From Arenibacter nanhaiticus (GTDB lineage Bacteria; Bacteroidota; Bacteroidia; Flavobacteriales; Flavobacteriaceae): a stretch of 64,000 nucleotides of DNA. The stretch lies in assembly GCF_900141935.1 (NCBI RefSeq), contig NZ_FQYX01000004.1, positions 132,668 through 196,667 on the forward strand, given 5' to 3'. A program made the translations under genes and the position numbers. Within the stretch, counting starts at the first letter, position 1. Each line of letters begins with the position of its first letter. Positions 7,487 to 15,676 of this stretch are shown here, one piece after another. A model generated the notes under the pieces. It was not told where the DNA came from. It saw nothing but the letters and a program-made list of their open reading frames with translations, and did no database searches.

Positions 7487-10039
7487 CTATCCGCATTTCG
7501 AAGATCCACAATCCTTACAGGTAAGGCAGCCTTCTTGGTAGATCAGGTTGTTAGAGTTGCAGGTTTCGCATTTTTGGCCCTTTACTGCTGTACCGTCTTC
7601 TACATAACGTTTTAAGGCTCTGGCTACACCATTTTTCCAAGTGTTGATAGATTCGCTGTCCAATTGCAGGCTGTTGATAAGGTCTACCACATTCTCAATG
7701 GGCATACCGTGTCTTAGGGTGCTCGAAATTAGCTTGGCATAGTTCCAATATTCCGGGTCAAACTTATGGGAAAGCCCTTCAATGGTGGTTTTGTAGCCTC
7801 TTTTGTTCTTGTATTGAAAATCGTAACGCGAGGAACCGTCCTCGTTCCTGTTCTTAATGATTAAACCGTTATTTACCCAACGAGGGATTAATATGCCGTC
7901 TTCATCATCGGCCATTCCAGTAAAAATCTCATAGGGTTTGTTGTTTATTAACCCGATAAAGGCAATCCATTTTTCCTTGTTGTTTTGAAGTCTTACCACA
8001 TCGGCCTCCAATATCTGTGGACGTTTGGTAGGGAAGGGAGTTGAGGCTTCTTCCTCTTCTTTCTTCGCAGGTTCATTGGAAATTAAAACACCGGACCTAG
8101 AGCCGTCTCGGTAAACGGTAACACCTTTACAGCCTGCTTTCCAGGCTTCTAAATATAATTTGCCCACCAAGTCTTGGGTCGCTTCATTGGGAAGGTTTAT
8201 GGTAACACTGATACTGTGGTCTACCCATTTTTGTACCGCCCCTTGAAGGCGCACCTTGCTAAGCCAGTCTACATCATTGGAGGTCGCTTTGTAGTAAGGA
8301 GATTTGGCCACGATTTTCTGTAATTCTTCGTGACTGTAATTTTTTGTGGTGTCTATACCGTTGACGGACATCCACTGTTTAAATTTATGGTGAAAAACGG
8401 TGTATTCCTCCCAAGAATCGCCAACCTCATCTACAAAATCTACCCGAACATCCTTGTCGTTGGGGTTTACTTTACGACGACGCTTGTAAACAGGAAGGAA
8501 AACAGGTTCAATGCCCGAAGTGGTTTGGGTCATTAAACTCGTGGTTCCTGTTGGTGCTATGGTCAATAATGCAATATTCCTGCGTCCAAATTCTAACATC
8601 TGATAGTAGAGTTTTTCATCGGCCTCCTTAAGACGAAGAATAAAAGGATTGTTTTTTTCTCGCTCGGCATCAAAAATATCAAATGCCCCTCGGTCTTTGG
8701 CCAAATGCACAGAAGCCCTATAAGCCTCTAAAGCGATGGTTTTATGTACTTCAATGGAGAAGGAATTGGCCTTGTCGCTTCCATAGCGTAAGCCTAATGC
8801 TGCTAACATATCGCCCTCGGCAGTAATGCCTATCCCGGTACGTCGGCCTTGGGCGGCCTTTTCTTTAATGTTCTTCCATAAATTATATTCTACTGCCTTG
8901 GTGCTTTCCAATTCAGGGTCCGACTTTATTTTTTCTAAAATAACATCGATCTTCTCCAATTCAAGATCAATAATGTCATCCATAATGCGTTGTGCATCAG
9001 CAATATGTTCCTTGAACAAGTCAAAATTGAAACTAGCGTCCTTGGTAAATGGCTGGTCTACGTACGAGAAAAGATTAATGGCCAACAATCGGCAAGAATC
9101 ATATGGGCATAAAGGAATTTCACCACAAGGATTTGTAGAGACCGTTTTATATCCTAAATCAGCATAACAATCCGGAACGGATTCTTTGATAATGGTGTCC
9201 CAGAATAGAATACCTGGTTCTGCGGACTGCCATGCGTTATGCACTATTTTACCCCAAAGTTTTTGGGCGTCAATAGTTTTCTCTACCTTGGGAGAGTCAC
9301 TGTGGATAGGGAATTTTTGGATGTAAGGAACACCGGTGTCCACAGATTGCATGAAGGCATCATCCATTCTAACGGAAACATTGGCGCCGGTTACTTTTCC
9401 CTGCTCCATTTTTGCATCGATAAAATCTTCTGCATCCGGATGGTTTATAGAAACCGATAACATTAAGGCGCCCCTTCTGCCGTCTTGTGCTACTTCTCGT
9501 GTACTGTTAGAATACCGCTCCATAAAAGGCACAAGGCCTGTAGAGGTAAGGGCCGAATTTTTTACCGCGGACGACTTTGGACGTATGTGCGACAAGTCGT
9601 GCCCAACACCGCCGCGACGCTTCATTAACTGTACCTGCTCTTGGTCTATTTTCATGATGCCCCCATATGAATCGGATTGTCCTTCATTGCCAATGACAAA
9701 GCAATTAGAAAGGGATGCAATTTGAAAGGGATTGCCAATTCCGGCCATCGGGCTTCCTTGAGGGACGATGTATTTAAAACTCTTGATAAGGTCAAAAATT
9801 TGCTCCTCGGTTTTAGGATTGGAGTACTTTTTTTCTATGCGGGCGATCTCCTTTGCTATTCTACGATGCATGTCATCCGGTGTCAACTCATAAATATTGC
9901 CTTCAGAGTCCTTGAGGGCATACTTGTTTATCCATACCCTTGCGGCAAGATCATCTCCTTTAAAATAGGCAAGAGAAGCTTCAAAAGCTTCTTCTTGGGT
10001 ATAGGTCTTTTGTGGTCTTTGGGCTATTTTAGTCGACAT
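7487..10039 (-). CDS. nrdJ: B12-dependent (class II) ribonucleotide reductase
   Basis: This 850-residue enzyme reduces ribonucleotides to deoxyribonucleotides using an adenosylcobalamin-generated thiyl radical. It has an early Cys in SLSNCFVI (about residue 110), the active-site finger NPCGEIPL, and the PTGTTS segment of the reductase barrel. Near the C-terminus it has a Cys-rich tail with CETC, CLTCKDC and SKCG that would bind zinc and supply the redox cysteines. No separate radical-generating small subunit gene lies nearby, in keeping with class II. No ATP-cone is obvious at the N-terminus. No B12 riboswitch was recognised upstream. The gene has its own promoter region and a palindromic terminator, so it is likely monocistronic. 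A class I large subunit is less likely given the tail and the missing nrdB. Confidence 0.9.
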   Translation of the reverse strand: MSTKIAQRPQKTYTQEEAFEASLAYFKGDDLAARVWINKYALKDSEGNIYELTPDDMHRRIAKEIARIEKKYSNPKTEEQIFDLIKSFKYIVPQGSPMAGIGNPFQIASLSNCFVIGNEGQSDSYGGIMKIDQEQVQLMKRRGGVGHDLSHIRPKSSAVKNSALTSTGLVPFMERYSNSTREVAQDGRRGALMLSVSINHPDAEDFIDAKMEQGKVTGANVSVRMDDAFMQSVDTGVPYIQKFPIHSDSPKVEKTIDAQKLWGKIVHNAWQSAEPGILFWDTIIKESVPDCYADLGYKTVSTNPCGEIPLCPYDSCRLLAINLFSYVDQPFTKDASFNFDLFKEHIADAQRIMDDIIDLELEKIDVILEKIKSDPELESTKAVEYNLWKNIKEKAAQGRRTGIGITAEGDMLAALGLRYGSDKANSFSIEVHKTIALEAYRASVHLAKDRGAFDIFDAEREKNNPFILRLKEADEKLYYQMLEFGRRNIALLTIAPTGTTSLMTQTTSGIEPVFLPVYKRRRKVNPNDKDVRVDFVDEVGDSWEEYTVFHHKFKQWMSVNGIDTTKNYSHEELQKIVAKSPYYKATSNDVDWLSKVRLQGAVQKWVDHSISVTINLPNEATQDLVGKLYLEAWKAGCKGVTVYRDGSRSGVLISNEPAKKEEEEASTPFPTKRPQILEADVVRLQNNKEKWIAFIGLINNKPYEIFTGMADDEDGILIPRWVNNGLIIKNRNEDGSSRYDFQYKNKRGYKTTIEGLSHKFDPEYWNYAKLISSTLRHGMPIENVVDLINSLQLDSESINTWKNGVARALKRYVEDGTAVKGQKCETCNSNNLIYQEGCLTCKDCGSSKCG

Positions 10040-10079
10040 AGAATAAGATTTTAAGGTGAATGTGTTTATAGTATCAAGG

Positions 10080-10106
10080 CAAAAGTATTAAAAATAAATT
10101 CAACAA
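10080..10106 (-). promoter_or_regulatory. Candidate nrdJ promoter (Bacteroidetes type)
   Basis: On the minus strand TACTTTTG occupies 10087-10080 and fits the flavobacterial -7 consensus TAnnTTTG. A TTG at 10106-10104 lies 16 bases upstream of it, close to the usual 17-23 base spacing. The box is about 41 bases before the nrdJ start. Confidence 0.45.
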
Positions 10107-10390
10107 AAATACGATGTATATTATAAAAGTTTGCAACAAAAAACTATTAAAACACTGAAAAAGAAGCGTATATGATATTTTAAAACGTAAAAAGTGAACA
10201 AATAAAAATTATTTTTTTTATATGTTATTTTGTTTCTTATGCTGTTTTGTGTGTGTTTAATCGGATAGGGCCTATAGATACGCGGTTCAAGTGATATGTC
10301 ATTCGTCTTCATCGTTTTAACAATTTTGGAAATTTTCTTTTTAGTTGGTTTTAGTATTGTTATTACAGCGCTATTTGCGATTTTTGCAAG
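10107..10390. other. Divergent AT-rich intergenic region
   Basis: This spacer between nrdJ and the phosphoesterase gene holds the nrdJ promoter at its left edge. The antisense reading frame through it has no recognisable product, and no riboswitch-like structure or repeat was seen. Confidence 0.5.
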
Positions 10391-11116
10391 ATGAGAATAC
10401 TGGTAATAGGAGATGTCCACGCTGGATTAAAAGCGCTACAACAGGCAATGGAAAGAGCCAAAGTCACGCCCGACGACCATTTGATCTTTTTAGGAGATTA
10501 TGTCGATGGGTGGAGTGAAGCCGTAGAAACCGTTAATTTTTTAATGGAGTTAAAAGGTACCTATAGCTGTACCTTTTTACGGGGAAATCATGATGAGTTG
10601 TGTCTCAATTGGCTGCAAAGCGGCGAGGATAACCATCTTTGGTTGCAGCACGGCGGCAATGCCACACTGCATTCTTACAGCCATCTGGCCGAAACAAAAA
10701 AAGAAGCCCATGTCCAGTTTTTCAATACTTTGGAAAATTATTATCTAGATGAAGAAAATCGCTTGTTTCTTCATGCAGGATTTACTAACTTAAAGGGTGT
10801 AACAGAGGAGTATTTTACAAAGACCCTTTATTGGGACAGAACCTTATGGGAATTGGCACTGTCCCTAGATCCAAAACTAACCATAAAAGATGCTGTTTAT
10901 CCGCAAAGACTAACGCATTACAAGGAGATATTTATAGGCCATACCCCAGTGACAAGGATAGGAAAGACAACCCCGCAAAATGCAGCGAATGTCTGGAATA
11001 TCGATACCGGAGCGGCTTTTATGGGGCCATTGACCATCATGGATGCCAACACCAAAGAGTATTGGCAAAGCGACCCGGTACATGAGTTTTACCCTTTAGA
11101 AAGGGGTAGAAACTAA
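10391..11116 (+). CDS. Calcineurin-like metallophosphoesterase
   Basis: This 241-residue phosphoesterase of the PrpA/ApaH-like serine/threonine phosphatase type has the two-metal motifs GDVH (7-10), GDYVDG (35-40) and GNHDE (65-69), plus later His-containing strands LFLHAG and FIGHTP. These are the full set of metal ligands, so it should be active on phosphoprotein or nucleotide substrates; which of these cannot be told from sequence. No signal peptide is present, so it is cytoplasmic. The desaturase gene starts 62 bases downstream on the same strand and may be co-transcribed. Confidence 0.9.
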   Translation: MRILVIGDVHAGLKALQQAMERAKVTPDDHLIFLGDYVDGWSEAVETVNFLMELKGTYSCTFLRGNHDELCLNWLQSGEDNHLWLQHGGNATLHSYSHLAETKKEAHVQFFNTLENYYLDEENRLFLHAGFTNLKGVTEEYFTKTLYWDRTLWELALSLDPKLTIKDAVYPQRLTHYKEIFIGHTPVTRIGKTTPQNAANVWNIDTGAAFMGPLTIMDANTKEYWQSDPVHEFYPLERGRN

Positions 11117-11178
11117 ATTTAATGCCCTAGGAGGGCAATATTTCAAGATTAATAAAGATATTTACAAAAAATTATACT

Positions 11179-12177
11179 ATGTCAAATAAGAACGTTAGAA
11201 TAGAAGTAATGAAAGCCATAGAGAGCAAGGTAGAAGGCTTTATAGACTCATACCTTATTCCTATAAATGATATTTGGCAGCCTACAGATTTTTTACCTAA
11301 TTCTGAAAGTGATACCTTTTTGGACGATGTTCATCAAATTCGCGAAGAGGCCAAGGAATTGGGGTATGATCTATGGGTGACTTTGGTGGCCGATACCATT
11401 ACAGAAGAGGCCTTGCCTACTTATGAATCATGGTTGATGGATGTAGAAGGGATAGATCAGCATGGAGAAAATAAAAATGGCTGGTCCAAATGGGTACGCC
11501 ATTGGACTGCAGAAGAGAATAGACATGGCGATGTCCTAAATAAATATCTGTATTTGTCCGGTAGGGTAAATATGCGCGAAATGGAAATCACTACCCAACA
11601 TCTTATTGCAGATGGTTTCGATATTGGAACGGATAGGGATCCATACAAAAACTTTGTTTACACCTCTTTTCAGGAATTAGCGACCAATATCTCTCATAAA
11701 AGAGTAGGTCAAATGTGTAAAAAAGGCGGCAATTCTCTGTTAGGGAAAATGTGTACCATAATCGCTGGGGACGAAATGCGCCACCATTTGGCTTATAGGG
11801 AGTTTGTGAAGGTAATCTTTGAACAAGATCCTAGTCAGATGATGTTGGCCTTTGCAGATATGATGAAGAAAAAGATTGTGATGCCCGCGCATTTCCTCAG
11901 AGAATCAGGAGGGGAGATCGGATCGGCATTCGAGACTTTTTCAAATTGTGCTCAGAGACTTGGGGTGTATACCGCACAAGATTATATCGACATATTGAAA
12001 AAACTGAATTCTTATTGGGAATTAGATAGTATTAGAGCTTTAAATGACGACGCCGAAAGAGCTAGGGATTATCTTATGAAATTGCCAGACAGATTAGAAC
12101 GTATTGCTAGTAGGATGAAGTATCCAGAAGACCAATACAAGTTCAAATGGGTCGAGGCCAATGGTAGAATGGTATAA
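11179..12177 (+). CDS. Acyl-ACP desaturase (plant stearoyl-ACP desaturase type)
   Basis: This 332-residue soluble di-iron desaturase introduces a double bond into acyl chains bound to acyl carrier protein. The metal ligands are visible as in plant stearoyl-ACP desaturase: a Glu in TITEEALPTY (about 77), EENRH (112-116, second E and the H), a Glu in SFQELA (166) and DEMRHH (198-203). The length is close to the mature plant enzymes. Unsaturated fatty acid production would adjust membrane fluidity. A strong terminator follows directly. Regiospecificity cannot be read from the sequence. Confidence 0.92.
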   Translation: MSNKNVRIEVMKAIESKVEGFIDSYLIPINDIWQPTDFLPNSESDTFLDDVHQIREEAKELGYDLWVTLVADTITEEALPTYESWLMDVEGIDQHGENKNGWSKWVRHWTAEENRHGDVLNKYLYLSGRVNMREMEITTQHLIADGFDIGTDRDPYKNFVYTSFQELATNISHKRVGQMCKKGGNSLLGKMCTIIAGDEMRHHLAYREFVKVIFEQDPSQMMLAFADMMKKKIVMPAHFLRESGGEIGSAFETFSNCAQRLGVYTAQDYIDILKKLNSYWELDSIRALNDDAERARDYLMKLPDRLERIASRMKYPEDQYKFKWVEANGRMV

Positions 12178-12181
12178 AACG

Positions 12182-12210
12182 AAAGCCGGTTATTGTAACC
12201 GGCTTTTTTT
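12182..12210 (+). terminator. Rho-independent terminator of desaturase gene
   Basis: An 11-base perfect stem (12182-12192 with 12196-12206) with a three-base loop runs into a T-tract, 5 bases after the desaturase stop. Confidence 0.9.
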
Positions 12211-12541
12211 ATGGACTTTTTTTAAGTAATTTTTTCCAGCGCAACTCAAAAGGCTGTTTACAGTCATATATACGTCGGGGCAATTCCAAATTTGTATAGA
12301 AGGCAATATTATAATTTGGGCGTTCCCTCCTTCGTCGGTCGGGCTCTTGGCTATATCCCTTGCGGTGCTGCGGGGATGCCGCCGCGATCCCTAACGCAAT
12401 TTGTTGTATACTCGAAGCAGTGCTCAACTGCCAAGAAACATAGAGCTAAGTAGAAGGTCCCTAAGCCTTCTTGTAAGTGTCTATTAGGAAAAGAACGGAA
12501 TGCAAGCCGGTGCTGTCCTGTTTTCGTGACCTTACAACAAA
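12207..12541. other. Intergenic region holding repeat copy A
   Basis: This gap lies between the desaturase terminator and the convergent helix-hairpin-helix gene. It contains one 80-base core of the dispersed repeat (12318-12397). A short inverted repeat (AGAAGG 12452-12457 with CCTTCT 12466-12471) lies before the end of the minus-strand gene and could help terminate it. No coding frame is supported. Confidence 0.55.
12318..12397 (+). repeat. Dispersed intergenic repeat, copy A (core only)
   Basis: This 80-base GC-rich core begins GGGCGTTCCCTCC and ends ATCCCTAACGC. It aligns without gaps to cores at 36702-36781 (opposite strand) and 48826-48905 (same strand), with only a handful of mismatches counted by eye. 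Unlike those two, it lacks the 91-base AT-rich tail. Confidence 0.9.
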
Positions 12542-13114
12542 TTATAGTTTACCCCTCTTATGTTCGTCTTGCCATCTTTGTAGTTCCTTCCACTTACCTT
12601 CATAAGCCATTTTGGCTTGTAATGGCCATGACGAAGGGTCGTGAATTTTATAACGGTCGCCACCGGAAAGCAAAACTTCCTGACATTTGGAAACCGATGA
12701 TTCCGATAACGCCTGCCAAGTAGTAATGTCGGATGAATGGAATAACAGCTGAATTTTTGGACCTATACCTTCCACTACCTTTAAGTCGTTTTCCTTAATA
12801 CTTTTTCCCAGGGCCGCCTTGGCGGCAGTAGCACTAAAGGGAATCGAATTATTAGCTGTAGCTGCTTTGGTCATCGGTGGGGGTGTAATCGCATTCGAAG
12901 GTATGGGGGCAGCATTCATTTCCGTTAGCTTTTGGTTACAGGTCAATAAGTCGGCCTCTAATTTGTCGTTCTTGCTTCTAAGGCTTGTTAATTCTGCCGA
13001 TTGATCGGGAGCTGCAAATTTGCCTTTGCCCATAATATATCCTATGATGGCACAAATGATTCCAACTATAATCAGAATTATCCAGCTCCAGCCGTTTAGG
13101 TTTTCAAGGTTCAT
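12542..13114 (-). CDS. Membrane-anchored helix-hairpin-helix protein
   Basis: This is a 190-residue protein. An N-terminal transmembrane helix (about residues 8-28) is followed by a short coiled coil (about 40-66), a Pro/Thr/Ala-rich linker and a C-terminal region. That region begins LKVVEGIGPKIQLLFH (111-126), a helix-hairpin-helix pattern like that in proteins annotated as predicted flap-endonuclease-like (H3TH) or as L21-like fused domains. The tail (about 150-190) has the WPLQAKMAYEGKW pattern typical of these Bacteroidetes proteins. The family is common and functionally unknown; nuclease activity is not demonstrated. The gene stands alone, with 900 bases of non-coding DNA upstream. Confidence 0.75.
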   Translation of the reverse strand: MNLENLNGWSWIILIIVGIICAIIGYIMGKGKFAAPDQSAELTSLRSKNDKLEADLLTCNQKLTEMNAAPIPSNAITPPPMTKAATANNSIPFSATAAKAALGKSIKENDLKVVEGIGPKIQLLFHSSDITTWQALSESSVSKCQEVLLSGGDRYKIHDPSSWPLQAKMAYEGKWKELQRWQDEHKRGKL

Positions 13115-13957
13115 ATTGGTATGGTTTTAAATATAGGTTTATTGTTTTTTGGTGATTGATAATTCATCGTACTCCTTTCCGAACATCGATTAAAAATATC
13201 CGGACACCCTATGTCCTTCTTCATAGGTTTTTGGATTTTTACCTTTCGAAGGAATGGGGGAAATAGATCAGTAGATCTATGGACAAGAATAATGCTTATA
13301 AGTAGGGGGTTTGCTAGGTTTTTCTTTTAGTCATCGTTGGCTTGGATTAATGGTTGTAGTCTACAATGTATTAAAAAAAAATCCTAAAAATATTAAAATA
13401 TAAGACGAAAATTATTCTTTATCAGTTAGTTAAGAACGATATGGTGAATTGGTGAGATTTTTTGTTTCTTCCTTAAAAACCCTTTTTTTCCAGACTATAT
13501 GTACTGAATAATACATCATAATGGACATTTATACAGCTATGGTTGTCAGGTGTACATATCTAGGTTGTTGTCATGGTTTTAGGTTGTATTTTAGTGTCCC
13601 TAAAAAGTAAAATGCTAACCGTCCAATGTAGGGGGGCTAACAATCGAAGGTCGGGCTTCGGCCAATCCTTGGGATAAAAAGTAAAATGTGAAGGAAAAAA
13701 ATAGAAAGAACTAATAAGGTTTATCACCTGAGTGAACAAGATTGGCAATCCATACAATGGGACATATGAAGACACTACTAAAAATTTGGAATTTTGTGTG
13801 TATGGTTGTATTGCTTGGAGCACAGTCACTGCTCCGTGGAAGATGGTCTGTAGGTGAGTCAAAGGCCCTTAAAAATAGAACAATAGAATAAAAGTATTTG
13901 GTCCTGAGTTTTAAAGGGTAATAATGGAAGATTTTTTATTTGAGTTAGTTAGCTGTA
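13115..13957. other. Long gene-poor intergenic region
   Basis: About 840 AT-rich bases without a convincing gene apart from a weak 41-codon frame at 13766-13891. A long antisense frame across 13560-13862 looks fortuitous. The region ends in a bidirectional hairpin before the aldehyde dehydrogenase stop. Confidence 0.5.
13766..13891 (+). CDS. Possible small hydrophobic peptide
   Basis: A 41-codon frame starts with MKTLLKIWNFVCMVVLLGA, which looks like a signal peptide or single transmembrane segment, followed by a basic tail and a TAA stop. No recognisable family, no clear ribosome site, and no nearby gene on this strand supports it. It may be chance; listed because it is the only frame in the gap with a plausible protein-like pattern. 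Confidence 0.2.
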   Translation: MKTLLKIWNFVCMVVLLGAQSLLRGRWSVGESKALKNRTIE

Positions 13958-14002
13958 AAGCCCGCTATTTGCCGAAGTTGATTCTGCATATAGCGGGCTT
14001 TT
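13958..14002. terminator. Bidirectional hairpin after ALDH gene
   Basis: AAGCCCGCTAT (13958-13968) pairs with ATAGCGGGCTT (13989-13999), with a 20-base loop and a short T-run on the plus side. It lies 25 bases after the minus-strand aldehyde dehydrogenase stop and most likely terminates that gene. Confidence 0.7.
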
Positions 14003-14023
14003 AGTTATAAAGTTATAAGGGGA

Positions 14024-15577
14024 TTACAAATCAAATTTTATCCCTTGTGCCAATGGCAGCTCTGTAGTGTAATTAATGGTATTGGTTTGTCTTCTCATAT
14101 ACACTTTCCAAGCATCTGAGCCAGATTCACGTCCGCCACCAGTTTCTTTTTCTCCTCCAAAGGCACCACCAATTTCGGCGCCAGAAGTTCCTATGTTTAC
14201 GTTGGCAATACCACAATCCGATCCATTTACCGATAAAAACCTTTCTGCTTCCCGTAGGTTATTGGTCATAATTGCCGAAGATAATCCCTGTGCTACGCCA
14301 TTTTGTATCTCCAAGGCATTTTCTACATCCCCGGAATATTTTAATAGGTACAATACCGGGGCGAAAGTTTCATGTTGTACAATAGAATAGGAAGGTTGGG
14401 CTTCGGCAATGGCCGGTTTTACATAACAGCCACTTTCGTATCCGTTACCGCTTAATACACCACCTTCTACCACAATATTACCACCTTCTTCTACTACTTT
14501 TGTTAAGGCATTCTGATACATTTTTACCGCATCGGTATCGATCAGTGGCCCAACATGGTTGTTTTCGTCCAGTGGGTTCCCAATGCGTAGTTGTTTATAG
14601 GCCGTTACTACGGCATTTTTAACGGTATCGTAAATATCCTCATGGATAATTAACCTACGGGTAGAAGTACATCGCTGTCCGGCGGTACCTACAGCACCGA
14701 ACACAGCGCCAATTACGGTCATTTTAATATCGGCATCCGGAGTCACAATAATGGCGTTGTTACCACCGAGCTCCAATAAGGATTTTCCTAAACGTCCGGC
14801 AACCTCTTGGGCGACTATTTTACCCATTCTGGTAGAACCTGTGGCAGATATTAAAGGGACTCTGGCATCTTTGGTCATAAACTCTCCTACCTTGTAATCG
14901 CCATTGATTAAATTAGAGATTCCTTCAGGCAAATTATTGGCCTTAAAGACATCTGCGGCAATTTTTTGGCAGGCAATACCGCACAAAGGTGTTTTTTCAC
15001 TAGGCTTCCAAATACATACATCGCCACAGATCCAAGCTAAGGCAGTATTCCATGCCCATACCGCTACTGGGAAATTGAAGGCCGATATAATACCTACTAC
15101 TCCCAAAGGGTGGTATTGCTCGTACATTCTATGACCTGGTCTTTCCGAATGCATGGTAAGTCCGTGTAATTGCCTAGACAAGCCAACAGCAAAATCACAG
15201 ATGTCGATCATTTCTTGTACCTCGCCCAGTCCCTCTTGGTAACTTTTTCCCATTTCATAGGAAACTAGTTTTCCTAAAGGTTCCTTTAATTCGCGGAGTT
15301 TATCACCAAATTGACGTACAATTTCGCCTCTAAGGGGTGCTGGTTTAGTTCTCCATGTTTTAAAGGCCGCGGTAGCTGTAGTGATAACTTTGTTATAATC
15401 TTCTTGGGTGGTAGCCTGTACTTTTCCTATTAATGCTCCATCTACAGGAGAATATGAGGATATGATTTCTCCAGAAGAAAAGTTCTCGGATCCAGTAGAA
15501 GTGCCTGGATTAATATCTTGAATCCCTAATTGCTTAAGGGCATCATTAATTCCGAAGGTTTTTGCAATTTGTGACAT
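14024..15577 (-). CDS. amaB: Aldehyde dehydrogenase, ALDH7 / aminoadipate-semialdehyde type
   Basis: This 517-residue NAD(P)-dependent aldehyde dehydrogenase oxidises a semialdehyde to an acid. The general-base Glu269 lies in LELGGNNA and the catalytic Cys303 in GTAGQRCTSTRR. This latter sequence is characteristic of the ALDH7 family (antiquitin, L-piperidine-6-carboxylate/alpha-aminoadipic semialdehyde dehydrogenase), which acts in lysine catabolism. The N-terminus has the usual NAD-binding segments including IISAFNFPVAVW (163-174). The gene stands alone, with a terminator after it. No lysine catabolic partner is adjacent, so the substrate is assigned from the family signature only. Confidence 0.88.
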   Translation of the reverse strand: MSQIAKTFGINDALKQLGIQDINPGTSTGSENFSSGEIISSYSPVDGALIGKVQATTQEDYNKVITTATAAFKTWRTKPAPLRGEIVRQFGDKLRELKEPLGKLVSYEMGKSYQEGLGEVQEMIDICDFAVGLSRQLHGLTMHSERPGHRMYEQYHPLGVVGIISAFNFPVAVWAWNTALAWICGDVCIWKPSEKTPLCGIACQKIAADVFKANNLPEGISNLINGDYKVGEFMTKDARVPLISATGSTRMGKIVAQEVAGRLGKSLLELGGNNAIIVTPDADIKMTVIGAVFGAVGTAGQRCTSTRRLIIHEDIYDTVKNAVVTAYKQLRIGNPLDENNHVGPLIDTDAVKMYQNALTKVVEEGGNIVVEGGVLSGNGYESGCYVKPAIAEAQPSYSIVQHETFAPVLYLLKYSGDVENALEIQNGVAQGLSSAIMTNNLREAERFLSVNGSDCGIANVNIGTSGAEIGGAFGGEKETGGGRESGSDAWKVYMRRQTNTINYTTELPLAQGIKFDL

Positions 15578-15676
15578 TTTATAACTTTTTTATTTATAAA
15601 TGTTAGATTTATACAAAGCTATACATTTAGACTTTGTATTGCTAATTGCTATAAATATAAAAATGAATATTAGTTT

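Noticed and set aside
10040-10390. Possible cobalamin riboswitch upstream of the B12-dependent reductase
   Set aside because: I could not recognise the B12-box or a paired core in the short AT-rich leader; an Infernal search with the Cobalamin model would settle it.
10121-10420. 99-codon antisense frame between nrdJ and the phosphoesterase
   Set aside because: It is very rich in Lys, Ile, Tyr and Phe, as expected from random AT-rich DNA, overlaps the phosphoesterase start and matches no family I know.
12209-12427. 72-codon minus-strand frame next to the desaturase terminator
   Set aside because: It runs through repeat copy A, which explains its unusual Arg-rich composition.
13346-13358. GTAGTCTACAATG shared with 25397-25409
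   Set aside because: The match is only about 13 bases with no extension on either side, which is too short to call a repeat.
13560-13862. 100-codon minus-strand frame in the gap before the ALDH gene
   Set aside because: No domain, signal or context supports it; the composition looks like translated non-coding DNA.
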